This document shows positions 8,813 to 17,343 of a DNA stretch of 64,000 bases, in pieces; the first letter of the stretch is position 1, and every line of letters begins with the position of its first letter. Position numbers and translations under genes: made by a program. Origin of the DNA: Mesobaculum littorinae (GTDB lineage: Bacteria > Pseudomonadota > Alphaproteobacteria > Rhodobacterales > Rhodobacteraceae). The notes beneath the pieces were generated by a model. The model was not told where the DNA came from. It did no database searches and was given only the letters and a program-made list of their open reading frames with translations. The stretch lies in contig NZ_RQXX01000004.1 in NCBI RefSeq assembly GCF_004011175.1, positions 62,001 through 126,000 on the forward strand, given 5' to 3'.

Positions 8813-9718
8813 ATGCCAGACGACCAACGCGCCGCGTCCAACAGCTTTTCCGATATCGGTGCGCGCCTGCGTGCGCACCGGATGGGGCGCGGCCTGTCGC
8901 CGGGAACGCTGGCCGACCGCCTGGGGATCTCGCGCGCCGCGCTCTACCGCGCGGAAAAGGGCGAAATCGCCAAGATCGACATGCTGACCGCGATTTCGGC
9001 CGAACTCGGCGTGTCGCTGCCCACGCTTCTGGGGGTGGGCACCGAGTACATTCCCACGGCCAGCGGCTTTTTCGAACGGATGCGCCAGCTCGAGGAAGGC
9101 TGCGACCAGATCATCGGCGTGTTCTCCCCCGTCTCTTACCTGCTGACCTCGGACCGCTACGACACGATCCTGGCCGAGGTGCTGCACGAATCCCTGCCCG
9201 AAGACGCCCCGGAAGGCCGCGACCGGATCGCGCAGATCCTGACCATCCTGCGGCGACGCAAGGATGGGTTCCGCCGCCACCGCCCCCTCATCGCCTCGAT
9301 CATCTCGAGCCCGGATCTCGAGCGGTTCCTTCAGGTCGGCATGACCGGACGCAACGACCTGGACGCCGCCACCCTGGCGCAGCGCCGCCGCGCCGCGCTT
9401 GAGGAGACGCGCTATATCGTGTCGCTGCTGCGCGACCAGCCGATCGGCCAGCAACTGGGCGTCGCGTGCGAACCGATGCCGGCGACCTCGTTCCAGATCA
9501 TGCGCAGCCCGGCGGGCTCTGCGCTGACGATCAGCCCCTTCCGGCTGGGGCAACAGCCTAATATCGGCATCGGCGTCGGCATGGTCACCCGCGCGCCCGA
9601 GGCGCTGGAGCTGCACGAAGGCATCTCGCGCCGCCTGTGGACGACCGCGCTCAAGGGAGGCGAGGCGGCCGCCCATGTGGAAACGCTGATAGACCGCTTC
9701 GGAGTGCCCGAAGAATAA
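8813..9718 (+). CDS. XRE-family helix-turn-helix transcriptional regulator
   Basis: A 301-residue protein with an N-terminal HTH_XRE domain at about residues 14-66 (helix-turn-helix around TLADRLGISRAALYRAEKG) and a roughly 230-residue mainly helical C-terminal domain likely to sense a ligand. Its position 138 bases upstream of pyrK, on the same strand, suggests that it controls the pyrK-pyrD-amidase-pyrE operon and perhaps itself. Matching 13-base inverted sites occur on both sides of the gene. The effector is unknown; orotate, dihydroorotate or a carbamoyl compound would fit the operon, but that is inference. Confidence 0.85.
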   Translation: MPDDQRAASNSFSDIGARLRAHRMGRGLSPGTLADRLGISRAALYRAEKGEIAKIDMLTAISAELGVSLPTLLGVGTEYIPTASGFFERMRQLEEGCDQIIGVFSPVSYLLTSDRYDTILAEVLHESLPEDAPEGRDRIAQILTILRRRKDGFRRHRPLIASIISSPDLERFLQVGMTGRNDLDAATLAQRRRAALEETRYIVSLLRDQPIGQQLGVACEPMPATSFQIMRSPAGSALTISPFRLGQQPNIGIGVGMVTRAPEALELHEGISRRLWTTALKGGEAAAHVETLIDRFGVPEE

Positions 9719-9731
9719 GCACCCGCAGGCG

Positions 9732-9787
9732 CACCGTCTCAAAAATTAGATTTTTGTCTTGACCTGGTGAGGCCGCGGCGAAATCAT
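9732..9787 (+). promoter_or_regulatory. Operator-like site and promoter of the pyrK operon
   Basis: CACCGTCTCAAAA (9732-9744) is the reverse complement of the site at 8689-8701. It runs into a perfect palindrome CAAAAAT-TAG-ATTTTTG (9740-9756). Three bases on, TTGACC (9759-9764), a 17-base spacer and AATCAT (9782-9787, four of six matches) form a plausible sigma-70 promoter 70 bases before the pyrK ATG. A protein bound to the palindrome would abut the -35 element. Confidence 0.5.
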
Positions 9788-9856
9788 TCGGGGTAACACA
9801 GCCGGGCGCGGACTGCGCCGGCCCCTTTTCCCCTTCTGAACGAGCGTCACCTGCCG

Positions 9857-10669
9857 ATGACCCCGAAAGTCCACGAAGCCCTTGTCGAGGTCGTGTCGAA
9901 CGACGCCGCGAATGCCGACTACCGGTTGCTGCACCTCGCCGCGCCGGACCACATCCTTGATTGCAAGCCGGGCCAGTTCTTCCAGATCCTCTGCCCCGAA
10001 ACCGGGGCCGAACGTCCGTTCCTGCGTCGCCCCATGTCGATCTACGGCTGGGACCGGGCGCAGGGGCGGCTGTCGTTTCTCTACAAGGTCTCGGGCGCTG
10101 GCACCCGGGCGCTGGCCGGGCTGCGCCCGGGGGACCGGATCGACGTGCTGGGCCCGCTGGGCCGTGGCTTCACCCTTGCGCCCGACTGGCGACGGCTTCT
10201 GGTGCTGGCGCGGGGCGTGGGCCTTGCCACGCTGGCCCCCCTGGCGGCCGAGGCGCAGCGCCGCGGCCTTGCGCTAACCGCCATCTGCTCGGCCCGCACG
10301 CCCGAGCTTGCGCTGTCGCTCGACCGGTTCCGCGCGCACGGGGCCGAGGTGAGGCTGGTGACCGACAGCGATGGCACCTCGGACCCCGCGCGCGTGCGCG
10401 CGCTGATCGAGGACGAGATCGCGGGCCCCGGCGTCGACGCGGTCTTCACCTGCGGGTCACGCCGCCTGACGTCGCTGTTGCAGGAGATCGCGGCGCGGCA
10501 CGGCCTTCCTGGCCAGATCGCGATGGAGCAGCAGATGGCCTGCGGGCTGGGCATGTGCCAGTGCTGCGTGCGCCCCTTCCGCCGCGACGGGCGCATCGTG
10601 CACGACCGCGTCTGCCGCGAAGGCCCCGTCTTTCCGCTGGCCGAGGCGATCCCCGAGGCAGCGGCATGA
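9857..10669 (+). CDS. pyrK: Dihydroorotate dehydrogenase electron-transfer subunit (PyrK type)
   Basis: A 270-residue FAD and 2Fe-2S protein that links class 1B dihydroorotate dehydrogenase to NAD. It shows the ferredoxin-reductase-like layout: an FAD region with RPMSIYGW near residue 58, a nucleotide-binding region near residues 110-190, and C-terminal cluster cysteines in CGLGMCQCC followed by VCREGPVF, as in PyrK. The stop overlaps the pyrD start (ATGA, 10666-10669), so the two subunits are translationally coupled. It opens the operon behind a candidate promoter at 9759-9787. Confidence 0.9.
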   Translation: MTPKVHEALVEVVSNDAANADYRLLHLAAPDHILDCKPGQFFQILCPETGAERPFLRRPMSIYGWDRAQGRLSFLYKVSGAGTRALAGLRPGDRIDVLGPLGRGFTLAPDWRRLLVLARGVGLATLAPLAAEAQRRGLALTAICSARTPELALSLDRFRAHGAEVRLVTDSDGTSDPARVRALIEDEIAGPGVDAVFTCGSRRLTSLLQEIAARHGLPGQIAMEQQMACGLGMCQCCVRPFRRDGRIVHDRVCREGPVFPLAEAIPEAAA

Positions 10670-11610
10670 CCGACCTGACCACCCGCATCGGCAGCCTGAC
10701 GCTGGCCAACCCGATCATGCCCGCCTCGGGCACGTTCTCGGCCGAACTGGGCGAGGTCTTCGACCTCTCCTGTCTGGGCGCGCTGGTCACCAAGACGGTG
10801 ACCGAGGCCCGCCGCGGCGGCAACCCCACCCCGCGCGTTTGCGAGATCGAGGGCGGGATGCTCAATTCGATCGGCATCCCCAGCAAGGGGATCGACGCCT
10901 TCCTGCGCGATCAGGTCCCGCTGTGGCGCGACGTGGGCGCGCCGCTTGTCGTGTCGATCTCGGCCGACACGGCCGAGGATTTCGCCCGCGCCGCCGAAAA
11001 GATGACGGTGCCCGGCGTCGCCGCGATCGAGGCCAATATCTCCTGCCCCAATATCGAGGCGGACGGCCACGCCTTCGCGATGCTGCCCGACACCACCTTC
11101 GAGGCCATCGCACGCATCCGCGCGGCCACCCACCTGCCGCTCTGGGCCAAGCTCAGCCCCAATACCGGCGTCCTGCGCGAGGTCGCGCGCGCGGCCGAGG
11201 CCGCAGGCGCCGATGCGCTGGTGACCACCAACACCGCGCTGGGGCTTGCCATCGACGTGCGGACGCGTCGGCCGAAGCTCGGCAACGTGACGGGCGGTAT
11301 CTCGGGACCCGCGCTGAAGCCGCTGGCCCTGCGGATGACGTGGCAGGCGGCCTCGTCCGTGGCGATCCCGGTGATCGGCTGCGGCGGGATCGCCACCCGC
11401 GACGACGTGCTCGAGTTCCTGATCGCGGGGGCGAGCGCGGTGCAGGTCGGCACGGCCACCTTCCGCAGCCCGGCGCTGATGCCCCGCCTGATCCGGGAGA
11501 TCGAGGAATGGTGCGACGCGCAGGGCGTCGCCCGCCTGGCCGACCTGGTGGGCAGCCTGGCGCCGGCCGATCCCGCCCCCCACGACCTTGTACCGGAGCC
11601 GCAGTCATGA
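10666..11610 (+). CDS. pyrD: Dihydroorotate dehydrogenase, class 1B catalytic subunit
   Basis: A 314-residue cytoplasmic FMN TIM-barrel enzyme interconverting dihydroorotate and orotate. The motif NISCPN near residue 128 carries the cysteine base of class 1 enzymes, whereas the membrane-bound class 2 enzymes common in proteobacteria use serine. KLGNVTGGISGPALKPLALR near residue 205 and the VIGCGGI phosphate-binding segment also fit class 1B. With PyrK it should be NAD-linked and soluble. ATG 10666 overlaps the pyrK stop, and its own TGA overlaps the next ATG at 11607. Proteobacteria often use class 2 PyrD for biosynthesis, so this may be a second, dedicated enzyme. Confidence 0.93.
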   Translation: MTDLTTRIGSLTLANPIMPASGTFSAELGEVFDLSCLGALVTKTVTEARRGGNPTPRVCEIEGGMLNSIGIPSKGIDAFLRDQVPLWRDVGAPLVVSISADTAEDFARAAEKMTVPGVAAIEANISCPNIEADGHAFAMLPDTTFEAIARIRAATHLPLWAKLSPNTGVLREVARAAEAAGADALVTTNTALGLAIDVRTRRPKLGNVTGGISGPALKPLALRMTWQAASSVAIPVIGCGGIATRDDVLEFLIAGASAVQVGTATFRSPALMPRLIREIEEWCDAQGVARLADLVGSLAPADPAPHDLVPEPQS

Positions 11611-12872
11611 CCGATCTGCCCCGTCTCGACGACCATGCCCTGGCCGCGCGGCTGCTGGACGAGGTCGCCGCGATGTCCCCCGACACCGCGGGCGTGTCGC
11701 GCCCCGCCTTCTCGGCCCTGGAAACCCGGGTGCTGGACCACTTGTCGGCGGCGGCCCGCGGCCTGGGACTGGCGGTCGACACCGATGCGGGCGGCAACCG
11801 CGTCTTCCGCCTGCCGGGCGACTCCACCCCCGGCGCGCGGCACATCCTGATCGGCAGCCATGTCGACAGCGTTCCGCAGGGCGGCAACTTCGACGGGTTG
11901 GCGGGCGTGGTCGCGGGGCTCCTGGTACTGGCCCGGTTGCGCCGGTCGAGCCAGCGCCCGCCCCTGCCGGTCCGCGTCATCGCGATGCGGGGCGAGGAAA
12001 GCGCGTGGTTCGGGCCCTGCTACATCGCCTCGAAGCTCTTGACGGGTGCGATCACCGCGGACGAGCTGGGTTCGACCCACCGGGGCGACGGGCGGCCGCT
12101 GTCCGCGCACATTGCCGAATGCGGCATCGCCGGCGCCGCGCCCGGGCGGGCGCTGGCCGACCTGTCGAACGTGGCCACCTATCTTGAACTGCATATCGAG
12201 CAGGGCCCGCTGCTGGTCGAAAAGGGGATCCCCGCCGCGACGGTCACCGGCATTCGCGGCAATTTCCGCCACCGCGCAGCCCGCTGCCTGGGCGAGGCGG
12301 GGCACTCCGGCGCCGTGCCCCGGGCCTATCGCCACGACCCGGTGATGGGCTTTGCCGAACTGATGCACCGGCTGGACGAAACCTGGGACCAGACCCTGCA
12401 GCGCGGCGGCGATCTGGTGCTGACCTGCGGCATCCTCGGCACCGATCCCGACCGGCACGCCATCGCGCGGATCCCGGGCGAGCTGACATTCTCGCTCGAC
12501 ATCCGCAGCCAGAGCGCCGACACCCTTGTGGCCATGAAAGAGCTGCTGCACCGCGACATCTCCGAGATCGAGGCCGCCCGCGGCCTGCGGTTCGACCTGG
12601 GCCCCGAGATCCCCGCCGCGCCGGCGATGATGGATCCCGACGTCGTGATGGGGCTGGAATCCGCGATGGCGCGCGCCGGGCAGGATCCGTTCCTGATGCC
12701 CTCGGGCGGCGGCCATGACGCGGCGGTCTTCGCCCAGGCGGGCATTCCCGCGGGCATGGTCTTCGTGCGCAACCGCAACGGATCGCACAACCCCGACGAG
12801 GCGATGGAGGTCGCGGACCTGATCGCCGGGACCGACATCCTAAGCCACTACGTGACGGACCCCGCGCGATGA
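11607..12872 (+). CDS. M20-family Zn-dependent carbamoyl-amino-acid/ureido hydrolase
   Basis: A 421-residue hydrolase of the hydantoinase/carbamoylase (HyuC, AllC, beta-ureidopropionase) family, which cleaves N-carbamoyl compounds to amine, CO2 and ammonia. Metal-binding segments are present: GSHVDSVPQGGNFDG near residue 87, RGEESAWFG near 131, ELHIEQGP near 194, and SGGGHDA near 369. The dimerisation-domain segment GEAGHSGAVPR is near residue 232. Placement between pyrD and pyrE with ATGA overlaps on both sides suggests N-carbamoyl-L-aspartate (ureidosuccinate) as substrate. That is inference; family members range over several ureido substrates. Confidence 0.85.
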   Translation: MTDLPRLDDHALAARLLDEVAAMSPDTAGVSRPAFSALETRVLDHLSAAARGLGLAVDTDAGGNRVFRLPGDSTPGARHILIGSHVDSVPQGGNFDGLAGVVAGLLVLARLRRSSQRPPLPVRVIAMRGEESAWFGPCYIASKLLTGAITADELGSTHRGDGRPLSAHIAECGIAGAAPGRALADLSNVATYLELHIEQGPLLVEKGIPAATVTGIRGNFRHRAARCLGEAGHSGAVPRAYRHDPVMGFAELMHRLDETWDQTLQRGGDLVLTCGILGTDPDRHAIARIPGELTFSLDIRSQSADTLVAMKELLHRDISEIEAARGLRFDLGPEIPAAPAMMDPDVVMGLESAMARAGQDPFLMPSGGGHDAAVFAQAGIPAGMVFVRNRNGSHNPDEAMEVADLIAGTDILSHYVTDPAR

Positions 12873-13588
12873 GCGGCGCCGTCCCCCCCGAGCCGCTGCG
12901 CCGCGCCACCGCCCGGGCGCTGATCGACGTCGGCGCGATCGAGATGCAGATCGACCGCCCCTTCCTGATGAGCAGCGGGCTGGCCGCGCCGGTCTTCGTC
13001 GATTGCCGTCGCCTGATCTCGCATCCTTCCGCGCGGCAGGTGGTGATCGAGGGGCTGGCCGAGACGCTGGCGCGGCGGACCCGCGACATCGAAAGCGTCG
13101 CGGGCGGCGAAACCGCGGGCATCCCCTTTGCCGCCTGGGTCGCCCAGACCGCGGGACTGCCCATGCACTACGTCCGCAAGCGTCCGCGCGGGCTCGGCCC
13201 CCATGCGCAGGTCGAGGGCCGGGTGCGCCCGGGCCAGCGCGTCGCGCTGATCGAGGACATGACCGTCGACGGCTCGTCCAAGCTGCGCTTTGCCGAGGCG
13301 CTGCGCCGTGCAGGCGCCGAGGTGACGGATGCGCTGGTGATCTTCCTTTACGATGCGCTGCCCGGCGCGGCGGATGCTCTGGCCGACAAGGGGCTGCGCC
13401 TGCATCACCTGGCTTCGTGGCAGGACGTCATCGCCGTGGCCGAAGAGGATGGCAGCTTTCCCGCCGCCGCGCTCGCGACGCTTAAGGAATTTCTTGCCGA
13501 CCCCGCGGCATGGTCGGGGGCCAACGGCGGCTCGCCCGCGCCGCGCCACCCGCTGACCATCGGGTCGGCCAAACCGGAGAGAGACTGA
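12869..13588 (+). CDS. pyrE: Orotate phosphoribosyltransferase (PyrE-like)
   Basis: A 239-residue type-I phosphoribosyltransferase that would convert orotate and PRPP to OMP. The PRPP-binding loop is VALIEDMTVDGSSK near residue 128, and the flexible loop is VRKRPRGLGP near residue 103. In the enteric enzyme the flexible loop carries further Lys and His residues; here those positions look like Arg and Leu, so activity is likely but kinetics may differ. It overlaps the amidase by four bases and the next gene by one. If a second pyrE exists elsewhere, paired with pyrC as is usual in this group, this copy would be a specialised paralogue. Confidence 0.88.
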   Translation: MSGAVPPEPLRRATARALIDVGAIEMQIDRPFLMSSGLAAPVFVDCRRLISHPSARQVVIEGLAETLARRTRDIESVAGGETAGIPFAAWVAQTAGLPMHYVRKRPRGLGPHAQVEGRVRPGQRVALIEDMTVDGSSKLRFAEALRRAGAEVTDALVIFLYDALPGAADALADKGLRLHHLASWQDVIAVAEEDGSFPAAALATLKEFLADPAAWSGANGGSPAPRHPLTIGSAKPERD

Positions 13589-13920
13589 TGTTCGATTTCG
13601 TGCTGACCGCGCTTGAGGAAGAGGGCAAGGGCCTGCGGGCCTACCAGATCATCGTCGCCCGGGCGACGCGGATGATCGAAAGCGACCCCGACCGCGCCGC
13701 ACCGCTGCTGCTGATCGCGCAGATGGCCGAGGATTTCGTCGACGCCCACGAACGCATGCCGCTGACGACGGCGACCGTGCAGGCGATGAACACCGAGACC
13801 CAGGACATGGTCGCGCGCCTGAACGCCGCGTGGGGCGGAGATGACGCGGCCGCCAAGCTGGCCGCGCTGACCGACACCGCCCGGGCCATCGCCGAGATGC
13901 GCCGCGACCGCAACGGCTGA
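13588..13920 (+). CDS. Conserved hypothetical protein, last gene of the pyr operon
   Basis: A 110-residue mainly helical protein starting MFDFVLTALEEEGKGLRAYQ, with no signal peptide, membrane segment or metal motif. Its ATG at 13588 shares a base with the pyrE TGA, so it is translated as part of the operon. Charged helices fill the whole length, ending AEMRRDRNG. I do not recognise the family. A small partner or regulator of one of the upstream enzymes is possible but unsupported. The 242 bases downstream hold no feature I can name. Confidence 0.7.
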   Translation: MFDFVLTALEEEGKGLRAYQIIVARATRMIESDPDRAAPLLLIAQMAEDFVDAHERMPLTTATVQAMNTETQDMVARLNAAWGGDDAAAKLAALTDTARAIAEMRRDRNG

Positions 13921-14162
13921 AACGCCGCCGCGCGATCGGACCATCTCTGGCAGCTTCGGCCGTCCCTGCCCGTCCCGCGCGGATTTGCCGGGCCGCTTTC
14001 GCCGTCCGCCCCGCCAATCGCGGCCATGCCTTCGGACGCCCGGCCTTTCGCGATGGCCCGGCGCCCGACCGATCGACAAGAGGCGCGGCCCTCGCCCCTT
14101 CCCCCGCAGCCACTTCGGGGGGGCCACCTTGGGGGCCAACCTTCCCGACGGGGCGGACGGGC

Positions 14163-15071
14163 TCAGCCCGCTCCGGTGCCTGCGACCGGCCTGAGAAACG
14201 CGGCCCGGTCCTCGGACACCGCCGCATCCAGGAAATCGAGGCAGGCGCGCACCCTGCGGCTGCCGCGCAGATCCTCGTGCCAGACCGCCCAGTAGCTGCG
14301 CACCGCGCGCAGTTCGGGCAGCACCGGCACCAGCCCGTCCTGCCCCCGCGCCATGAAGTCGTGCAGCGCGCCGATGCCCGCGCCGGCCCGGACCGCCTCG
14401 AGCTGGCCGATGGCGGTCGACACCTCGACGCAGGACCGCCAGCCCTGCCAGAACTCTTCGGCGTAGCGCAGGCCCGGCGTGTGGACGAGGTCGTCGACAT
14501 AGCCCACCAGGTCGTGGTCCGCGAGCGTCGCGGCCCTGTCGGGGTGCCCGCGCGCCGCCAGGTACCCTGGCGCGGCGTAAAGCCCCAGCGAATAATCGGT
14601 CAGCTTTCGGGTGCGCAGACGCCCCCGTTCGGGGCGCCCCACGGTGACGGCAACGTCGGCTTCGCGTTGCGACAGGGAAAAGTTGCGCGGCAGCGGCACC
14701 AGTTGCACCCGCAGGCCGGGATGCGCCGCGCGCAACCGCCCCAGCCGCGGGGCGAGGAACGCGCCGCCCAGCCCGTCCGGCGCCCCCAGCCGCAGCGTGC
14801 CCGCCACCGCCTCGCCCGGATGGCCCAACTGCGCCACACCGGCCAGCGCCGCGGATTCCATGCGTTCGGCCGTTGCCAGAAAGGCCTGCCCCGCCTCGGT
14901 CAGGGGCGACCCGCGTGGCGTGCGCTCGACCAGCCGGTCGCCCAGCGCCGCTTCGAGCGTCGCCAGACGCCGCGACAGGGTCGCCTGGCTGACACCAAGC
15001 CGCCGCGCCGCGCCCAGCATCTGCCCCGCCCGCGCAATGGCGAGGAAATAGCGCGCATCGTCCCAGTTCAT
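14163..15071 (-). CDS. LysR-family transcriptional regulator
   Basis: A 302-residue LysR protein with an N-terminal winged helix-turn-helix (MNWDDARYFLAIARAG, then GVSQATLSRRLATLE) and a substrate-binding domain from about residue 90. ATG 15071 is chosen because GGAGG lies seven bases upstream; the open frame continues 40 residues further up without such a site. It is divergent from mmsA across 131 bases, so it probably regulates mmsA. The WDD start resembles the LTTR subgroup that acts on neighbouring dehydrogenases. Effector unknown. Confidence 0.92.
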   Translation of the reverse strand: MNWDDARYFLAIARAGQMLGAARRLGVSQATLSRRLATLEAALGDRLVERTPRGSPLTEAGQAFLATAERMESAALAGVAQLGHPGEAVAGTLRLGAPDGLGGAFLAPRLGRLRAAHPGLRVQLVPLPRNFSLSQREADVAVTVGRPERGRLRTRKLTDYSLGLYAAPGYLAARGHPDRAATLADHDLVGYVDDLVHTPGLRYAEEFWQGWRSCVEVSTAIGQLEAVRAGAGIGALHDFMARGQDGLVPVLPELRAVRSYWAVWHEDLRGSRRVRACLDFLDAAVSEDRAAFLRPVAGTGAG

Positions 15072-15202
15072 GCCGCCCTCCTGTTCCACCCGACCGCAGG
15101 CCTTATCCCGATCCCCGAATCTGCATAACGGCTCTCCGTATCCAGACCTTCCTATACGCAAATGGATGATCCAGACAGGGCGGGACTGCATCGGAGGACA
15201 GC

Positions 15203-16699
15203 ATGACCGACATCGCGCATTACATCGGCGGCCAGAGCGTGGCCGGCACCTCGGGCCGGACCGGGCCCGTCTTCAACCCCGCCACGGGCGAGGAATCGGG
15301 CGCGGTCGCTCTGGCCTCGGCGGACGAGGTCGACGCCGCGGTCGCCGCCGCGCACGCCGCATGGCCTGCATGGTCGGCCACGCCGCCCCTGCGCCGGGCG
15401 CGCGTGCTCGACCGGTTCAAGTCGATCCTGTGGGATCGCGCGGACCAGTTGGCCGAGGCGATTTCGGCCGAACATGGCAAGACCCACGACGACGCCCTGG
15501 GCGAGGTGACGCGCGGGCTCGAGGTCGTCGAGTTCGCAACCTCGGCACCGAGTTTCCTGAAGGGCGAGTTTTCCGAGAACGTGGGCGGCGGCGTCGACAG
15601 CCACATGATCCGGCAAAGCCTGGGCGTCGTGGCGGGAATCACGCCGTTCAACTTTCCCGCCATGGTGCCGATGTGGATGTTCCCGGTGGCGCTGGCCTGC
15701 GGCAACACCTTCGTGCTGAAACCGTCCGAGCGCGATCCCTCGGCCGCGTTGCTGATCGCCGCCTGGCTGACCGAGGCCGGCCTGCCCAACGGCGTCTTCA
15801 ACGTCGTGCAGGGCGACAAGGCCGCGGTCGACGCCCTGCTCGCACATCCCGACGTCCGCGCGATCAGCTTCGTGGGCTCGACCCCGATCGCGCGGCAGAT
15901 CCACAGCACCGGCACGGCCAACGGCAAGCGGGTGCAGGCGCTGGGCGGGGCCAAGAACCACATGGTGATCATGCCCGACGCCGATCTCGACATGGCGGCG
16001 AACGCGCTGATAGGGGCCGCCTTCGGCTCGGCCGGAGAACGCTGCATGGCGGTGTCGGTCGCGGTGCCTGTAACCGATGCGGTAGCCGATGCGCTGGTCG
16101 AAAAGCTCGTGCCGAAGATCGAGGCGCTGAAGATCGGCCCGGCCTCGGACCGCGCCACGGACATGGGGCCGCTGATCAGCCGTGCAGCGCTCGACCGGGT
16201 GCGCGGGTATCTCGACGGTGCCGAGGCTCAGGGCGCCAGTCTGGCGGTCGACGGACGCGACTTCACCGCCCCGCAGGGGTTCGAGGGCGGCTATTTCATC
16301 GGCGGCAGCCTTGTCGACCATGTCACCCCCGACATGACCCTGTGGCAGGACGAGATCTTCGGCCCGGTCCTGTCGATGGTGCGGCGCGACAGCTACCAGG
16401 AGGCCGTCGACCTGATCCACGCGCATCCCTATGCCAACGGCACGGCGATCTTCACCCGCGACGGCGACGCGGCGCGCCGCTTCAGCCAGGATATCGAGGT
16501 CGGCATGGTGGGCATCAACGTGCCCATCCCGGTGCCAATGGCGTTCCACAGCTTCGGCGGGTGGAAGGCGTCGATCTTCGGCGACCACCACATGCACGGG
16601 ATGGAGGGCGTCCGTTTCTACACCCGGGTCAAGACCACGACGACGCGTTGGCCCACCGGCATGGTCGACCCGCAGTTCACCATGCCGACGCTGGGCTGA
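15203..16699 (+). CDS. mmsA: CoA-acylating methylmalonate-semialdehyde dehydrogenase
   Basis: A 498-residue aldehyde dehydrogenase that turns methylmalonate semialdehyde or malonate semialdehyde plus CoA and NAD into propionyl-CoA or acetyl-CoA, in valine, beta-alanine and inositol breakdown. The catalytic cysteine is in [12 protein letters not shown] near residue 285. [15 protein letters not shown] near residue 152 and the NAD-binding KPSERDPS segment fit the MmsA subfamily. GGAGG lies six bases before ATG 15203. No other valine-pathway gene is adjacent. Pyrimidine breakdown can also yield malonate semialdehyde, so a loose link to the neighbouring pyr cluster is conceivable, but this is inference. 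Confidence 0.95.
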   Translation: MTDIAHYIGGQSVAGTSGRTGPVFNPATGEESGAVALASADEVDAAVAAAHAAWPAWSATPPLRRARVLDRFKSILWDRADQLAEAISAEHGKTHDDALGEVTRGLEVVEFATSAPSFLKGEFSENVGGGVDSHMIRQSLGVVAGITPFNFPAMVPMWMFPVALACGNTFVLKPSERDPSAALLIAAWLTEAGLPNGVFNVVQGDKAAVDALLAHPDVRAISFVGSTPIARQIHSTGTANGKRVQALGGAKNHMVIMPDADLDMAANALIGAAFGSAGERCMAVSVAVPVTDAVADALVEKLVPKIEALKIGPASDRATDMGPLISRAALDRVRGYLDGAEAQGASLAVDGRDFTAPQGFEGGYFIGGSLVDHVTPDMTLWQDEIFGPVLSMVRRDSYQEAVDLIHAHPYANGTAIFTRDGDAARRFSQDIEVGMVGINVPIPVPMAFHSFGGWKASIFGDHHMHGMEGVRFYTRVKTTTTRWPTGMVDPQFTMPTLG

Positions 16700-16725
16700 C
16701 ACGCGCGGCCCCCTTGGGCCCTGCC

Positions 16726-17124
16726 TCAGCCCCCGGGCTGGGGCAGCAACCCAATCGGCGCGCCCCCGCCCGATGCGACGTCACCGGGGGCAAAATCGTC
16801 GGGGGCGAAATCGGCGGGCGGGCGGTCCAGCAGCGTGGGCGCGCGCTTGAACTCGAACACCGTCTCGTCGTCGTCGAGATGGGTGGCGACGATCAGGCAG
16901 GGCCCGACACGCCGGTCGCCGTCATAAAGGTCGGCCAGGCCGCGCAGGCGCGACAGCCCGCCGCCGGAAATGGCGAAGCCCCGCGCCCAGTAGCGCGACA
17001 GCGGATAGCTTTGCACGCCGGCGTCGCCCTGCACCTCGATGCGCATCTGCGCGGTGCGGCCCCGGGCCATCCGGCGCGCGGCATCCAGTCCTTCGAGGAC
17101 GTGATCAGGCAGGATCTCCGACAT
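16726..17124 (-). CDS. Conserved hypothetical protein
   Basis: A 132-residue soluble protein, MSEILPDHVLEGLDAARR, with a central beta-rich part (QMRIEVQGDAG, RVGPCLIVATHLDDDETVFE) and a Pro/Gly/Asp-rich tail of about 30 residues that is probably disordered. GGGAGAG lies a few bases before its ATG at 17124. I do not recognise the family. It lies 219 bases downstream of cobM on the same strand, and that spacer contains the palindrome GACAATTGTC (17189-17198) and a TTGACC on the minus strand, so it probably has its own promoter. Confidence 0.75.
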   Translation of the reverse strand: MSEILPDHVLEGLDAARRMARGRTAQMRIEVQGDAGVQSYPLSRYWARGFAISGGGLSRLRGLADLYDGDRRVGPCLIVATHLDDDETVFEFKRAPTLLDRPPADFAPDDFAPGDVASGGGAPIGLLPQPGG

Positions 17125-17343
17125 GACTCTCTCCCTTGTCTCCCACCCTCTAGGATGGCCGGAATCCGCGCCCGGTCAAGTACAGCGAGACAATTGTCAC
17201 GAAACAGTCTTCTGCCAGCAGGGTCAGGGCGATTTTCATCCGATCTCAACCTCTTGCAAGGCATTCACCCCGGGGCTCGCACCGTCATGCACACTGCGAT
17301 TCGAAGCGCCGCGCGGCGGCCCGTCCCGCAGGCCCTGCCGCCC

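Noticed and set aside
17125-17343. A small gene in the spacer downstream of cobM
   Set aside because: Short frames here have no ribosome site or recognisable product; the visible signals (GACAATTGTC palindrome, TTGACC) fit a promoter for the gene at 16726-17124.
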